Source of the DNA: Zygnema cylindricum
Taxonomy: Eukaryota; Streptophyta; Zygnematophyceae; Zygnematales; Zygnemataceae
Length of the DNA: 64,000 nt
Direction: 5' to 3'
Assembly (NCBI GenBank): GCA_037447655.1
Contig: JBBHKE010001339.1
Coordinates: forward strand, 438,669 to 502,668
How positions within the stretch are numbered: position 1 is the first letter of the stretch; each line of letters starts with the position of its first letter. The position numbers were made by a program, and so were the translations under genes. A model generated the notes under the pieces. The model was not told where the DNA came from. It saw only the letters and a program-made list of their open reading frames with translations, and did no database searches. This document shows positions 43,626 to 56,438 of this stretch, piece by piece.

Positions 43626-46600
43626 ATGGCTCTCACTCCCAGTAAGCTCTCCCTCCTCAAAGGGTATCCCTCCTCTGACACTCCTTCTTCCCCTATCTCT
43701 CCTCTCAAGTACTCCAACTCCTACTCCCTTCTGCAAAAACCCAAATCGTCGATTTCCACAAAAAAATCGATATTCTCCGCTAAAGACAAAAAAAGGATGA
43801 AAAATCTCGAAACTGATTCTCCGTCCCCAATTCTTCCATTTTCTCCAAATGGGTCCGCACAAAACGACAAATTGGGTAGCTTTAAAGTAAAAAAAACAAA
43901 ATCCACACGTCACAGAATGTTGCCAGGATTGGCAACTCTTCTCTTCCCTCTTCTTTTGTCGGTAGTGTTTTGCCCCACATTTGTTTGTCGTTTTCCGGCA
44001 GCCGAGGCTGCCAGTCCCCCTCCTCCTATGGCGGCGCTTGAAATCTCCTTCTCGGAGTCAGATCTTGTCTTTTTCGACTCGAATGTCACGCTGACGTTCA
44101 ATGTCACAGAGGATTACGGAAGATTCCCATGCCGGCTGTGTAACGTCACCTGCTCGGTGAGTCTCTCTCTCTCTCTCTCGCTTCCTCTTTCCCTCTCCTT
44201 TCCTTTTCTCTCTCCCTCTCTCTCCCTCTCCCTCCCTCTCTCTCTCTCCCTTCCTTTTCTCTCTCTCTCTCTCTCCCTCTCTCTCCCTCTCTCTCCCCCT
44301 CTCTTTCTCTCTCTACCTCTCCCCCTCCCTCCCCCTCTCCTTCCCTACATGCCGCTTGGCATTATGCTCGTCCGCCCCTGCCAAAAGAGAAGCTGACAGT
44401 CGTCGTGACGTGACACGGTCCAGGTGGACGGCGGCCCGGCCTCAAACTGCTCGAGCGGCTCCGCGTCGGTCTCGGGCCTCGCGGAGGGTGTGCACAATCT
44501 GACGGTCCGAGCCGGCCTCATGGCGCAGACGGCCGTCGAGAGCCGCAGCTTCCGAGTCGGTGAGAGAGACGGCCGCAGCCAACCACATCGCTTGGCTTTT
44601 GCGCGCACTACATTTTGCTTTAATTCTAGTTTCCTTGTCCTCTCTGAAGCCACTTTATTTCCCGCTCGCCTAGCTTCTTACCCTTAATTCTCCTTCTCTT
44701 TCTTCCCCCCCTCCCCCCTTCTCCCTCCCCCCTCCCCCTTCCCTCCCTCTGTCTGCGCAGTTCTGACACAGCCAACTGCCGTGGTGACTGCCACAAGCGT
44801 TGCCGGCCCGGTTATCGACAACACGACCGTCACCGTCAACTTCACCACGACGTGCGCCAACTTCACGTGCACCGGCATCGACAGCTGTGACGTCTACGTC
44901 ATCGGAAACGGAACCGTTTTCCCGACCTCGTTCAAGGAAGTCGTGCCGAATAAAACGTACACTGTCACGGTGATCGTGTCGAATATTTTGGAGGGCTCCT
45001 TGCGCATCGGGGTTTCCAAAGGCTCGTGTTTCGACGAATGGGGACAGCCGTTCGTTAACTCGAATACCTCCAGGGCCCGACTTAAATTCAGTGCGTACTT
45101 TTAAGACCAAAAAACCCATTTGTAACCAGAAAACGCATGTAGGTTTTCGCATTTTTAACAAAGGAACCGATGAAAGGCTGTTTTTAGTAGTCGCGTGCAT
45201 GAGAAGTTTTTCGGAGTATACGCGTGTTCCGCACTTTAGCCTGCAAGCACTTCTATACAGCTTTTAACCTGTTTAAACTCACGTTTAAACGTTTTACACA
45301 CAATCCTGTAGAGGAGATGCTTGTTGCCCTTTGGACAAATCCAGTTTGGACGGTTGTAAATTTTGAATGGTTTTCTCATGGGAAATATCACGTGCGCACT
45401 CTATGCCTGCAGACCGGAATCCTGTGACGTCATCACTCGACTGGCTAACAAAGTCGCACCAGTTTACATTCGAGGACAAGCTGTACGGCGGCCAAGTGAC
45501 GAACAGTACGGAGGAACTCGTCGTCGCCGTCCGATTCAACTCCTCGCTCCTGAACTCGGTCGAGGAGGTGAAGTCGGCCCTCGACGTGACCGGCGGCTAC
45601 TTGAACGACACCAGCGGAGTAGCGGTCAAAGGCAACCGCCGATACGCTTTTAGGGTAAGCAGTCGCAACCGACAGGTCAGAAAGTACAGTACGAGTTATA
45701 AACAAAAAAACAACTTATAATTAGCCGCACGGAACTTTATATAATGACACGGTAATACGGTATGCATGTTTCGTGCGAAGATTCTGTAGGGAAATTCCGC
45801 ACTTTTGAATCTTAGTTCTCAACAGAGGCCCTTTTGCTTCTTTCTGGCTTCCCTTATGCCGTTTCTTTTCCTATTTGCCTGCTTCCGCTGTGCACTGAAT
45901 TCCGCCCCATTTTTTTTTGTGTTTTTTTCTGAGTTGGCTCATGATTTTTTCCAGTGCTCCACTGCCTTGATTTATTGTAGAGTATTTTTCACAGAAAATC
46001 TGATTTCCTGTCGCGTTCTCTTGTTCTGCAGGTTATTCCGTACACAAATCCCGCCGTAGTAGAGGTCAGTCTCCGAGGGGGAGGTTTGCTCAACCGGTAC
46101 GGAATGACTCCTCCAAACACCGTATCGAGGCCTATTTACTACGGTAAGGAAATCTCGTCAGCCCATTTGTCACTTTGTGTACTTTGAAGCTATTATTATT
46201 TGCCGCCTTATTTTTGTGTCTTTCTCTCTCTCTCCCCCTCCCCCTCCCCCTCCCCCTCCCCCACTTCCTCTCTCTCTGTGCTGTCAGACTATTGCTGTTC
46301 TCATCTTTCCCCCCTTTTTATTTATCGCACCTCTTTTTGGCGTTCCATGTCTGGCATTTCCGTTATTCCTTATTCCTCTCCTTCTGCCTCTTCCCGGGTC
46401 CACAGATGAGAGGACATTCCGCGTGAGTCTGAGCACCACAGTGTCTGCGAGAGGGAAGGAGGAGGTCGTCGGAATAAGAATCGCTTTCAGCAATCCTGTC
46501 GCTGCCTTCCCTCCCTCCGCTTTGACGGTGACCGGCGGTACAGTGAAAAGGTAATGCGATTTTACTCTGCGAGTCTTAAGGGATAGAGTGAGAATGTTTA

Positions 46601-49600
46601 CTTCTTACTTGCAGGGTTACAGCTTACAATTTGGCAGTAGGTTTACACATGGAAATGAATTACTGACAGTTGTCCAATTATGTCCTGATTTGGTTCACAT
46701 TAATGTATGTGTAAGCTTCAAAAATTGTCTGCCTGTTTCTGTAGTTTCTCATGTTTTTTTTGCTTTTAATAATTTTTTCTTATGTTGTTTTTTCTTTTGT
46801 CTCTGATTCTGACAGGTTGGAAGCAGCCAGTACAATTTTATATGTGGCTGATATCTCGGTCCCGGTCGGTTCCTCGGCGGTTATTAGTGTGGAAGCCGGG
46901 GCTTTGTATAATCTTGTGGGGTCACCCAACATAGCATCAAACATTATTGTAACTGAAAGATGTATGTTTTCCTAACTGCCTCGGATATGTCCCAAATATT
47001 GATGACTGGAATATAGAAATGGTACCATGCTAATATGACTAAGAGTAGTAGTTGTTGAAGCTGTTCATCAGAGCAGTTTTACTTTTTTTCACTGGGTTAG
47101 TGTTGGTGGTGGAATATATGGATGATGGTGTTTTTGTTTTCCACACATAAAAATTGTACATATTTAAAAATCTCATCCATTTTCGTAAGTCGATTAAATA
47201 ATAACACATGGTACCAGTGTGATTGGCGATTTAACTTTGGCTGCTTAAACTTCGGCTGCTTAAGGACTTTTGAAGGACTTTTAAAGGACTTTAGTTGACT
47301 TGGTTAAGGGCTTTTGGAACAGATGAAGTTCCAAAGACATCAGTAGTCCTTTCATGGGTCATAACTGGAGGCGTTCTTGGCTCTGTATTTTCCTCGGGGC
47401 TCCTCTCCCTTTCCGCTGCCGGCCTCTCTACTTATCCCGTCCCTAGAGATCTTATGCTCACGCCCATTCCAGCCCGCAACCTCCTGGTGATTATTGCGCT
47501 TAAACAAATCCCTCCAAACCCTAGATGATTCCACTGGCAATAGCATCGTCATTCCATTTTAGCTACCTCTCTCTCTCTCTCTCCCTCTCTCTTTCCCTCT
47601 CCCCCTCTAATTTGGAACACAATACCTGCAGAAGAATAGAAACCTTACATTGTTCGGAATTTTATCGAAACCTTGCATTCGTAAAAAGAAATGAAAAGAA
47701 ACATAGATCAAACTCTTATCAAGAAATGGTGTTTCCTGTTTTGCGACAGGGTCTCGCAAGTCATATGCAAGTTTTTGCTCTTTCTGATTGGCTCGATGTT
47801 CCTCTACCAATCAAATATAGGGAGACTATTCGTGGTATTCGGTGGATGGTCCCGCATGTTTCTCTTCCATGGGAAAACAAAAAACCTTCCATTGTTCTTC
47901 CTCCACAGTATTTGAGTGCCAATGAGTCTTCTTCTCAGTCAGCAATTAAATACTATGGGAGACATCTCCTCTCACCAATTGTGAACTCTTATGCCTCAAA
48001 AGAAGGAATGTCCGATTTGTCTTTCTGGAAAAGAGGAGCTTCCGGAACTAGGGAAGGAATGAGAAAAAGTGTGGACGGTAACGTTAGGGAAAGTCAACAG
48101 CAAACCTTTTGGGATGGATCTTCAATGTCTGAAAAGAAAGGTGTAGGACTAGAGAATGTCGCAGTAGTAGAAGACCATTTCCTTGCCAATTTACTGAAAG
48201 GTCTGGCGGATACAGGGGAATATGAACATGAGGCATGGAATACTGAAAAAGATGAGGAAGAGGAAGTGGAGGATGAGGGAGATGGTGAAAAGGTTATTCG
48301 GGGATGTAGAACTTTGAGTAGGTATAGTTCAGACTGTTTTGACAATGCAATGTATAATGGCCGGAGATTGGAAGGGAGGAAACTGGAGGAGGAGCTACCT
48401 CTTACAAAAGAACTGTTTCTGACTATATTTGCAGTAAGTCATCCTTGCTTTCCTGTCTTATTCAATTTGTATGGAAATAAATTCAGATGTAGACAATTCC
48501 TTTATTCCATTCCTGGGCTCCCCTCCTTCCCCCTCCCCCTCCCCCCTCCCTCTCCTCCTCTCCTCTCTCCCTCTCTCTCCCCCTCCCTCTCCCCCTCCCC
48601 CTCACTCCCTATCCCTCTCTCTCTCCCTCTCTCCTTCTCTCTCTCAGAATGTTATGTGTATATCTAGGCAAGCATCTAACATGTACTCGTGCTGTTTTTG
48701 AGAAATAGTTGGTCCTTATTCTTACAACCAATAGTGTTGGTTGGACTGTTTTGCAGAACGGCTCTTCTGTTAATGTGACTGTTGTGAAATCTGTACTAGG
48801 GAAGCAAGCCTCAAGTGGAGACATGTGAGTCTTTCTTCTTTTTCTCCTTTCTTCTTTTCTTCCCTTTCATATCATGAGCAACGGGATCTACTGCATGTGG
48901 AAGTCCAATGTTCAAACGGTATGTCTGTTTGTTTATCTTAGCAATTAGATTTGAATAAATCTGGTTATCTGTATGCGACCGTTTCTGAACCTCCTTTGCT
49001 TTTTACTGCAAGCAAATCTCTTCTCAGAATTTGCCTTTTTTTTATCTGGCAGGTGGCATTCTGCTGGAAGAAGTCTATTTTGGGTGGCTCTCGTTCTAGG
49101 AGGACTTATATTGTTAAGAGCCCTTATTCAGCTTAGTTTATGTCGATTTTCCTCGTCTGTTTCACATCCTCTATACATCCCCCGTCTCGAGTTATTTATA
49201 CTTTTATTGGCGGTTCCTAGCATTTGTCAGGCGGGTGCGATGCTTATTAGAGGTAAGCCTTCTTACCTCTATATTTAACGATACCCATACATCCATATAA
49301 GAAATCCCGAAAGCTGAAGTTTTCAATAAAATCGGTGTATCATCACTCATTGGTTTATCTTGTATATTTATGTTTTTTTTTTTTTTTTTTTGTTTTGAAA
49401 CAGGAGGTTCCATCGGAGGATGGGTTCTCGGATTTGTGCTCCTTGTTAACGTTGCTGCTGTTCTTCTCTACGGAATTGCTGGAGTTCTTTATTTTTACGT
49501 TATTCAAATTAAGAAGGCCAGTTTTAAGGTACATAAATGTTTTCACTTTGTTATGAAGCTTTTGTGAACCACATACCAATGACATGATTTATTAGTTTTT

Positions 49601-51766
49601 TTTTATTCATGTTTGAACTGTGCTTTTATAAGTGGATACCGAGTTTTTATGGCGCATTGCCATCTATGATGTTTGTCTTTGTCTTAGTCTTTGTTAGTTT
49701 TTGTTGTTTTATCAATTAGCGGTTATTGGGCGGTTATTGTTACTGGATGACAGGAATCTGAAAGTTTATTGAGGTTGTTTTCTAAAACTCATGAACTTTT
49801 TTTCGTTGGGAAAACAGACTACTAAAGGTTGGGAGTGTAGCGGAGACCATCCCTTTTTCATGGGGAGATGGGGATTACTGTTTGAAACCCGAAAAGGATC
49901 ATCGGAGAATGATGGAAAACTGAAAGCAAAGGGGACACTACAATTAATGTACATTGTGGCAGAAATCACCAATCGAATTCTTCTCGGTCTTCTCGTGGGA
50001 TTTATTGCCAAAGCAGGAGGAGACAACTACGGACAGGTGATATGCTCAATGCACTTACTATGCACAATTTTCTCTCTCTCTCCCCCTCTCTCTCTCTCTC
50101 CCTCTCTCTCCCTCTTCCTCCCTCGTTCCCCTCTTCTCTCCCTCCCCCGCCCTCTCTCCCTCTCTCCCCCTCTCCCCCTCTCTCCCTTCCCCCTTCTCTG
50201 CCCCGCTCTTTTCCCGTCTCCCTCCCTCCTCCCGCCCTCTCCCTCCACCATTCCTTCTTCCTAACTCCGTCGTGCGATCGTCCTTTTTTTTCCGATTTTC
50301 TTACTTTTCCTTTTCTTCTTTTCTTACTTTTTTGGCAGGTTGGAGCCCTCTTGGCCCTCACTGTTCTTCTCTTCACTTATCTCCTTATCGCCCGGCCTTT
50401 CATCTCCCGCGGGGTTCAATTTGCGGAAACGATTTCCTTATTTTGTGAAATTGGTCTTTATTCTTGTGCCATTGCCCTTATGGCTCAAAAAGACTATCGT
50501 TCCCTTATAGAAATCATTTTAATTTGCTTACTTTTTGTAAGTTTTGGAGTTCAATTCTTCACTCTTTGGTTCGGTTGCGTTCGTCAAATAGTCTATTTGT
50601 CGAGGAAATCATACAATTGTTCTTCTTTTTATCATGGCCTCAAAGCAGTGTTTAAAGGACTCGTCGTCCTTCTTCCCTTTTGTGCCCCTCCTCCTCCATC
50701 GAAAGATGAAACTGGAAATAACTCAGGATCAAATGAAAGTGGAAGTAGTACAGAAAAACTTGAATCTGCAATTCATATGAATGTGGATAATTCTGGTACA
50801 CCCTCAAAAACCCAGAAAGGATTGTTGAGTGGAGATAGAGAAGAGAGGGAGGGCGAGAAGAAATGTGTCCCATTGCTGTTCCTTAACCGTTTGTCTATGA
50901 GGAAACAAAAGGGGGTGAGTGTAACAATGAAGGACCAGGCTGTCACTGAAAAAGCTAAAGTAGAGTCGGAGAGTTCGTCCCCCGGGGGAATCGCGGAAGC
51001 GAGTATGGAAGAAGGGAAAGAAAGTAGACCTACAAGAACTATCTATGGGGAGACTCTATCCAAGGGAGGTGAAGAGAAGGAGAAGGAGTCGGGATCAGGA
51101 TGGGGATTAGCTCTTCTTTCAAGAAAGACAAAATCTCAACCTTCAGCAAAAGACAAAGAAGTAGTTTCTGTAGGAGAAGGAGAGAAGGATGCCGAAAAGG
51201 GTTTGGAGAGTGTTTCTTTGGATTCCCCATCTCCAAAAGCCCAAATAATTGGGTCTGGGAAGGGAGAGAGTGCCGGGAAGAGAGAGAGAGAGCCGGAGAG
51301 TGCAACTACGAGCTTGGGGAAAACCGGGAGTGGTTCTTCAGTTATAAATTCGCTTTTTGGGACTTTCAGTAGAGTTTTCAGTAGGAATTACAGCGATACC
51401 GGGAAAACTGAGACTGATTTGCCCACGACTATGGAGGGAGGAGGAGAGAAAAAGACGACTGTAGACGAGACTGTGGAGGTGGGAGTGATGAAGGAGGAAC
51501 CAAAAAGTACTTATCGAATGCCTTTTCCGACTTTTCTTCGACCATATAGTTCTAATCGAGCCCCGTACACGCGAGAGTTTGCAAAAGACCAAGAGGATCC
51601 TGTCGTGGTTACACCAATGAAGAAGAGAGAAGAAGAGAGAGAGGAACCTAATCCTCTTAGAGAGTCTACAGCAAGTAGTATGGATTCTCCTTCTCCTCCA
51701 CTTGGACTTTCTCCTGGACAATCTTCCGGACCTTCTCCTGTTCCTATTACTGAGGACAAAAACTGA
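43626..51766 (+). CDS. Ig-like ectodomain polytopic membrane protein, 14 exons
   Basis: Predicted exons: 43626-44156, 44424-44559, 44761-45090, 45413-45654, 46032-46143, 46406-46550, 46816-46961, 47323-47486, 47750-48433, 48757-48824, 49053-49252, 49404-49528, 49818-50036, 50339-51766. All introns are GT-AG and all phases agree, giving about 1509 residues. A basic N-terminus precedes a signal-peptide-like core (MLPGLATLLFPLLLSVVF). A second ATG at 43917 would make this a classic signal peptide. Exons 1-7 encode Ser/Thr-rich beta-sandwich-like repeats with many N-glycosylation sites (NVT, NFT, NLT) resembling bacterial Ig-like domains. Exons 8 and 11-14 encode about eight membrane helices, and a charged Ser/Glu-rich cytoplasmic tail of about 350 residues follows. 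Exon 9 has HMQVFALSDWLDVPLPIKY. The overall plan recalls TRP-like/flavin-carrier membrane proteins, but that assignment is inference. Confidence 0.8.
44162..44345 (+). repeat. CT-rich microsatellite in intron 1
   Basis: CTCTCTCC-type tract starting five bases after the donor GTGAGT. Comparable sense-strand tracts lie in later introns of the same gene at about 44695-44750, 46220-46275, 47568-47608, 48515-48645 and 50070-50265. Confidence 0.9.
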
Positions 51767-52893
51767 TTTTAAGGCCAACGAAAAGGCCAGGCTCATCTTG
51801 GATTTCCAGTTTTTATGGATGGTTTTCGAGTGTTTTTAGATTGTTAACAGGGAGGTTTCCGAAAATGGAAAGGACAACAATGTTGGGTTAGTTTTAAAGG
51901 GTGATTTTCGATTTTCTGGATTTCTTTGCTTTTTTTTGGTCAAGTGTTATTATAGTAGACATAGGGAGGAGAGAGAAGCAGGGAACCATGGTATCATGGT
52001 GGTACTTTTGTTTGTGGGAAAGTTGTTTTTAGGGATTTTGGGGTTGTTTTTTTATCGATTGAAATAGTAAACAAATGTTAGAGTATTTGATTAGGGAAAA
52101 ACCGGTTTTCCCATTAAAAGTCGTTAGTAAAACCGGTTTTACTAAATACTTTAGTAGAATCCTCTGGATTTTAACATTGTTAGGACAAAACGTTAGAGCC
52201 ACGCACATTAAATGGGTGTTGGCGCTGGTAGTATTTTAGGGTAGAGAGAGGCAGATGTTTAGGTTATTTTGGAGGTTTTTTTTAGGGTGTTTTAATTTGG
52301 AGATTGGATGTCTATTAACAGGCATGTAAATTTAAGTTTGAAAAATAATTAATCATAGTTATTTATTTGTTTTGTTTTATTTGTTTATTTGTTTGTTTGT
52401 TTTGTTTCGTGGATGTTTTTAGTGTCTTGGTGGTTTGTTCAAATGTAATTATCAATTTTAAAAAGAAATGAAAAAATTATCCCTAGAAACATCATGAAAT
52501 GTAACCAATTTTTTGGGTGTTGTCAATGAGGTACCTTAATTTTTTCAAGATGGACGCGTCAGATTTACTGAACCTTCAAACCTTTTTGTTACCTAGGATT
52601 GAGATCAAGGGGCGGAAAAATTCATCGCTACCTTTTTAGGGCTTTGAATTTTGGTTTTCTTAGGGTGATTTTTGATCCTAATGGTGCAAAAGTAAAATAT
52701 GTATGTTTTGGCTAAAATACGATTTTCAACGAGTACACTGCATTTTAAAACTAATGAAACAGACTTACACCTGAAGACATATTTAGTATGCAAATATACG
52801 TCTACTTTATGGTTTCTGAGGAAAGCTTTCGCGATTTATCATAGTGGAGATTATGATTCTTTGATTAACCACCTTCTATCTATTGGCCTTCAC
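51767..52893. other. 3' flank of the membrane protein gene
   Basis: T-rich 3' UTR and spacer with GTTTGTTTGTTT-like stretches near 52360-52410. No gene seen. Confidence 0.5.
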
Positions 52894-53085
52894 TACACCG
52901 CTAATTGTTATTAGTGTTAGTTTTTTTCGCCACTCGAAGCATCTTTTCTTCGTGCACACTTGTCGGATTGTCAATTCGACGGTTGCGATTGGAAGGCAAG
53001 ATTCTCACCTTCCTATTGGCGGTCTCCGATTGACATGTCTGAAGTGGCGAAAAAAACTTAAGCACTAGTAACGATTAGCGGTGTA
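52894..53085. mobile_element. MITE-1 (TIR family M)
   Basis: 192 bp with imperfect terminal inverted repeats of about 45 bases (TACACCGCTAATTGTTA and its partner TAACGATTAGCGGTGTA, then TTTTTTTCGCCACT). It begins and ends with TA, which suggests a TA target and mariner-type mobilisation. It is the best preserved of five related copies. Confidence 0.8.
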
Positions 53086-54312
53086 GTTATCCACCCCAAT
53101 TGTTCGCAGCTTTGTCTGCTTTCTCTTGTAATGTAGCCAATCCACATTATTACTGTGGTACACCAACAAATTTGATTTGTACATTTTACTTACCGATTAT
53201 AACGAAAAGACATATATCTCCCTATTTCTTTCTCTTTTTGTATTCTTCTATTTTTCTCTCTCTTTTTCTCTCCGTTCTTTCCAGGTTTATTCCTTGTTCT
53301 TAATCCTCCTCAATTGTCTCGAACGCGTGTGTTTATATGTCACACAAAACAAACACCTACGGATATACACAATTATATTATTCTAGAAAAATGTCGATGT
53401 TTGCTTAGTTTCTTTCCTCCTTTGAATCGTATGTGATAATTGAAAACATCGTCAGCTTGATTCAACACTCCGTAAGCTAATTTTTTTTTGTAGTACAAGC
53501 GTCCATCGTTATTAGAGTTAGTGAAATATTAGCGTTAATACTTTATTATAATTAACTACTGTAAAGTTTGCTTTGCTGCTTGGCTCATTGTACACCACTT
53601 AACTAAATAATGTTTTTTGTACCAAGTTATGATTTTTGGTAGAAGAAACAAGCATTCAAACTAGAATCACTAACTCTAACTAGCCCATGGGACACCCATC
53701 GTCACCCAAGGACAAAGGTCACAATCGGGTACCCGGATCCGTACCCGATCCGTACTCGGCCGGCCTCGTCGGATCCGGAACGGATTCGGGTGCCAAATTT
53801 TAGGGGCCGGCTGGATTCGGCCGGGTGATTCAATTTTTCATTTTTTTGAAATCGGGTACGGCTGGGTAAGCCCGGTAAAAATAAACTGTCGGATTCGGAT
53901 TGTTGAAAGTTTGACTTTTGTGACCTCTGCCCGAGGATGCCGCTCGAATTTCCACATCGCCGATATCAGCGTGGACTAATCACTACGCCACATTAAAACA
54001 TGTTTATTGTCGTTATCAGTACAGCGTGCTCCTTTCGATTTCGAACTTCACGGGATTCGGCTCATTTTTGTGACTGCTATAAACGTCAAAGTCAACAGTT
54101 ATATGCCACGTGGAATGTTGTCTCCTTCTTTAGAAAGCAACGGGACGTCAAAACGTCAGAGAATTACGAATGTCAGCCGTCCGATCCTTGTCTTATTTGT
54201 ACTTTTCACGTGTTCACTCCCAAAGACTTCCCAAACCAGTCCCGTTAATCTTATATGTTTATATTATTTTGCACGGTTTTGAGTGGCGAAAGATAATCAA
54301 GGGCTCCAGACT
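53086..54312. other. Spacer with diverged repeats
   Basis: A GGGTACCCGGATCC / ATTCGGGT-rich segment at about 53715-53930 resembles 57850-58030, and both end near TTTGACTTTTG(T/C)GAC. A MITE-like end (TACAAGCGTCCATCG) is at 53494. No gene seen. Confidence 0.45.
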
Positions 54313-56438
54313 ATGGCATATTTTCAAAGTATTTTCTCCATTTCTATATCTGTAAAGAACACAATTCCTGCAATTATATCTCCTGAAACAAATGACATAG
54401 CATCATTTAGCTCATGTAGTACATGTATAACAACAGAGGCATCAAAAAAATCAAAAAAACAACACAAAATTGAATTAAGAATCCAGAAACTTAACCACAA
54501 ATTAAATTTGTCGAAATTAAAACAGCAGTCAAACGGTGATAATATGGAAACTTGTTTGTCTCGTAGAGTGACTATGTGTGACTCCAATTCTGACTCGAAT
54601 AGAGACAAATCCATTAACGCTACAGATGGACTTGAGAAGATGAACTCCACGTATATCACCTTGTCCTCACATTCTTTTTTTTGTTGTATCACTTTTCTCA
54701 TTTTGTCTATATGTAAAAGAGTTTTAATGTTTGTCTTTTTTTACTCCGTACATTTTATTGAATTCAAACTGAATGCATTGTTTTCTGTAGTCTTATATTA
54801 CAATTGTTATGATTTCCCCCAATGTTTTACGATGTAATGGACATATTAAGAAAGTCGGCGTATTATTTTCTAACTCCTTTAACCTTGTGATATTACAAAA
54901 ACACAAAATGGCATTCCAACTTCAAGAATCTATATTGTCATATGGATCACAGAGTACAACTTTATGAGATATTTTTTTGCAATTCTTATCGTCAACTTTT
55001 TTTTTGTTATCGTCAAAAGAAATTGGGAAATGGTCGCAGACATAGCTAGCATTATCCTATAAAAAGCCCTCTCTCTCTCCCCTCCTCGCTCTCTCACTCT
55101 CTCTCTTTCTCTCCCTCTCCCTCTCTCCCTCTCTCCCCCTCTCCCTCTACTTCTCACCTCCTCTCTCTCTTCTCTTCCCTCTCTGTACGGGGTACATGTT
55201 CTAATGTTTAGCGCTCACAGTTTCCTCATAAATAATGTTTAATCCATTGCAGGAACTCGGGCCTTATACTTGGTCCTCCTCCCCTTAATGCCTCCCTCCC
55301 CTTTTGGGATTCCTTCACTTTAAGTGGACCCGGAGGAGTGCTTCCCTTCAACAATTTCTCAAATAATGAAATTCTCACCTTAACCGTTGTTGACGATTTA
55401 GAACAAAAGCAAATCAAGATAGGACATGATGCTATTTTTATGTACTATTACGGTCGTGACACTGAAAATTGGGCTTGTGGAGTAAGCCCCCCTTTTTCCG
55501 ATAGTGCCAAAATTCCCATGGGATCCATAGGATTAGCCGTATCTAACGGCCATGGCAACGCCACATGGCGACGTGTAATAGGTCCTCTCCCTAGGGGAGC
55601 TCTCCTATCACCATCGGAGAATCTATCAGCATTTGATTGTGTCCATATTGGGGTAGGAGACGTTGTTGTGGATCCAAAAACATCCGATGTTCTAATGTAC
55701 TATTTTGGTGCTGGTTTAGATGAACTGGATTTACCGGAATTCGGGTTTAAAGGGGTAAAAGGGTTACGAATGTTGCCCGGCCTCGCAACATCGAAAGACG
55801 GCGTGAATTGGAGACGAGAACGTAATAGACCTCTACTTCAATTTGGGGACAAAGGGGAATGGGACGAGATTTCTTTGGGATGGCCTCAAGTTTTGCCTCC
55901 AAAACAATCTCGTGAGGGGGATTCGAGAAATGTTTGGCTCATGACTTACCATTCCTTGGAACGCACAACGGAGGGAATTGGGTTTTCTATAGGTCTTGCC
56001 CTTTCCCCAAATGGACGGGATTGGGAAAAGAAGGGGAAAATATTAAGTAAAGGACAAGAAGGGGTTTGGGATGATTTTGGAGTACATACTCGCCATGTTA
56101 TCGAAACAAACGACGAGTTTGTTATGTTTTATTGTGGCCAAAGTAAAAAAAACGAGTACGGCATAGGTATAGCAATTTCCAAGGATGGGTTTTCTTGGGA
56201 AAAGATGAAAGGATTTGGAGAGTCATTGGGTGGTCCTATTTTTGTCCCTAGAGTGGGAGAAGAAGCATGGGACAATGAGACCGTGGAATCGCCTCATGTA
56301 GTTGTAATGGAAGATGGGAGTTTCCAAATGTATTATTATGGAGAGGGAACGGTTAAGGGGGAGACTGTGCGGGGAATAGGGATGGCTGTGAGTGAGGGAA
56401 ACGATTACACGAAGTGGACCAGATGTCATAAAATATGA
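54313..56438 (+). CDS. Glycosidase-type five-bladed beta-propeller protein, 2 exons
   Basis: Exon 1 is 54313-54650 and exon 2 is 55253-56438. The 602-base intron is GT-AG, the phases agree (AC|G), and the joint reads NST-NSGLILGPPPL. Total about 507 residues. The N-terminal 110 residues are Ser/Lys-rich without acidic bias and could be an organelle transit peptide. Exon 2 shows repeated blade signatures typical of GH32/43/68/130-like propellers: FMYYYGRD, IGLAVSNGHGNATW, DVLMYYFGAG, GLATSKDGVNWRRE, GFSIGLALSPNGRDWEKKG, FVMFYCG, GIGIAISKDGFSWEK, FQMYYYGEG, GIGMAVS. Substrate cannot be inferred. Exon 1 is a prediction from phase and position only. AATAAA lies at 56596-56601. Confidence 0.75.
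55067..55185 (+). repeat. CT-rich tract in the propeller gene intron
   Basis: Sense-strand CTCTCTCCC array 70-180 bases before the acceptor TTGCAG, as in the membrane protein gene. Confidence 0.9.

Noticed and set aside
47632-47749. Exon start at CCTGCAG (47631) for exon 9 of the membrane protein gene
   Set aside because: Joined to exon 8 it changes frame and meets a stop. The acceptor at 47749 keeps the phase and leads directly into the conserved-looking HMQVFALSDWL segment.
48515-48667. Pro/Leu/Ser-rich C-terminal extension encoded by a CT tract
   Set aside because: It lies after a perfect donor GTAAGT (48434), so it is intronic. The same holds for SLSLSL-type frames at 44160-44345 and 50070-50265.
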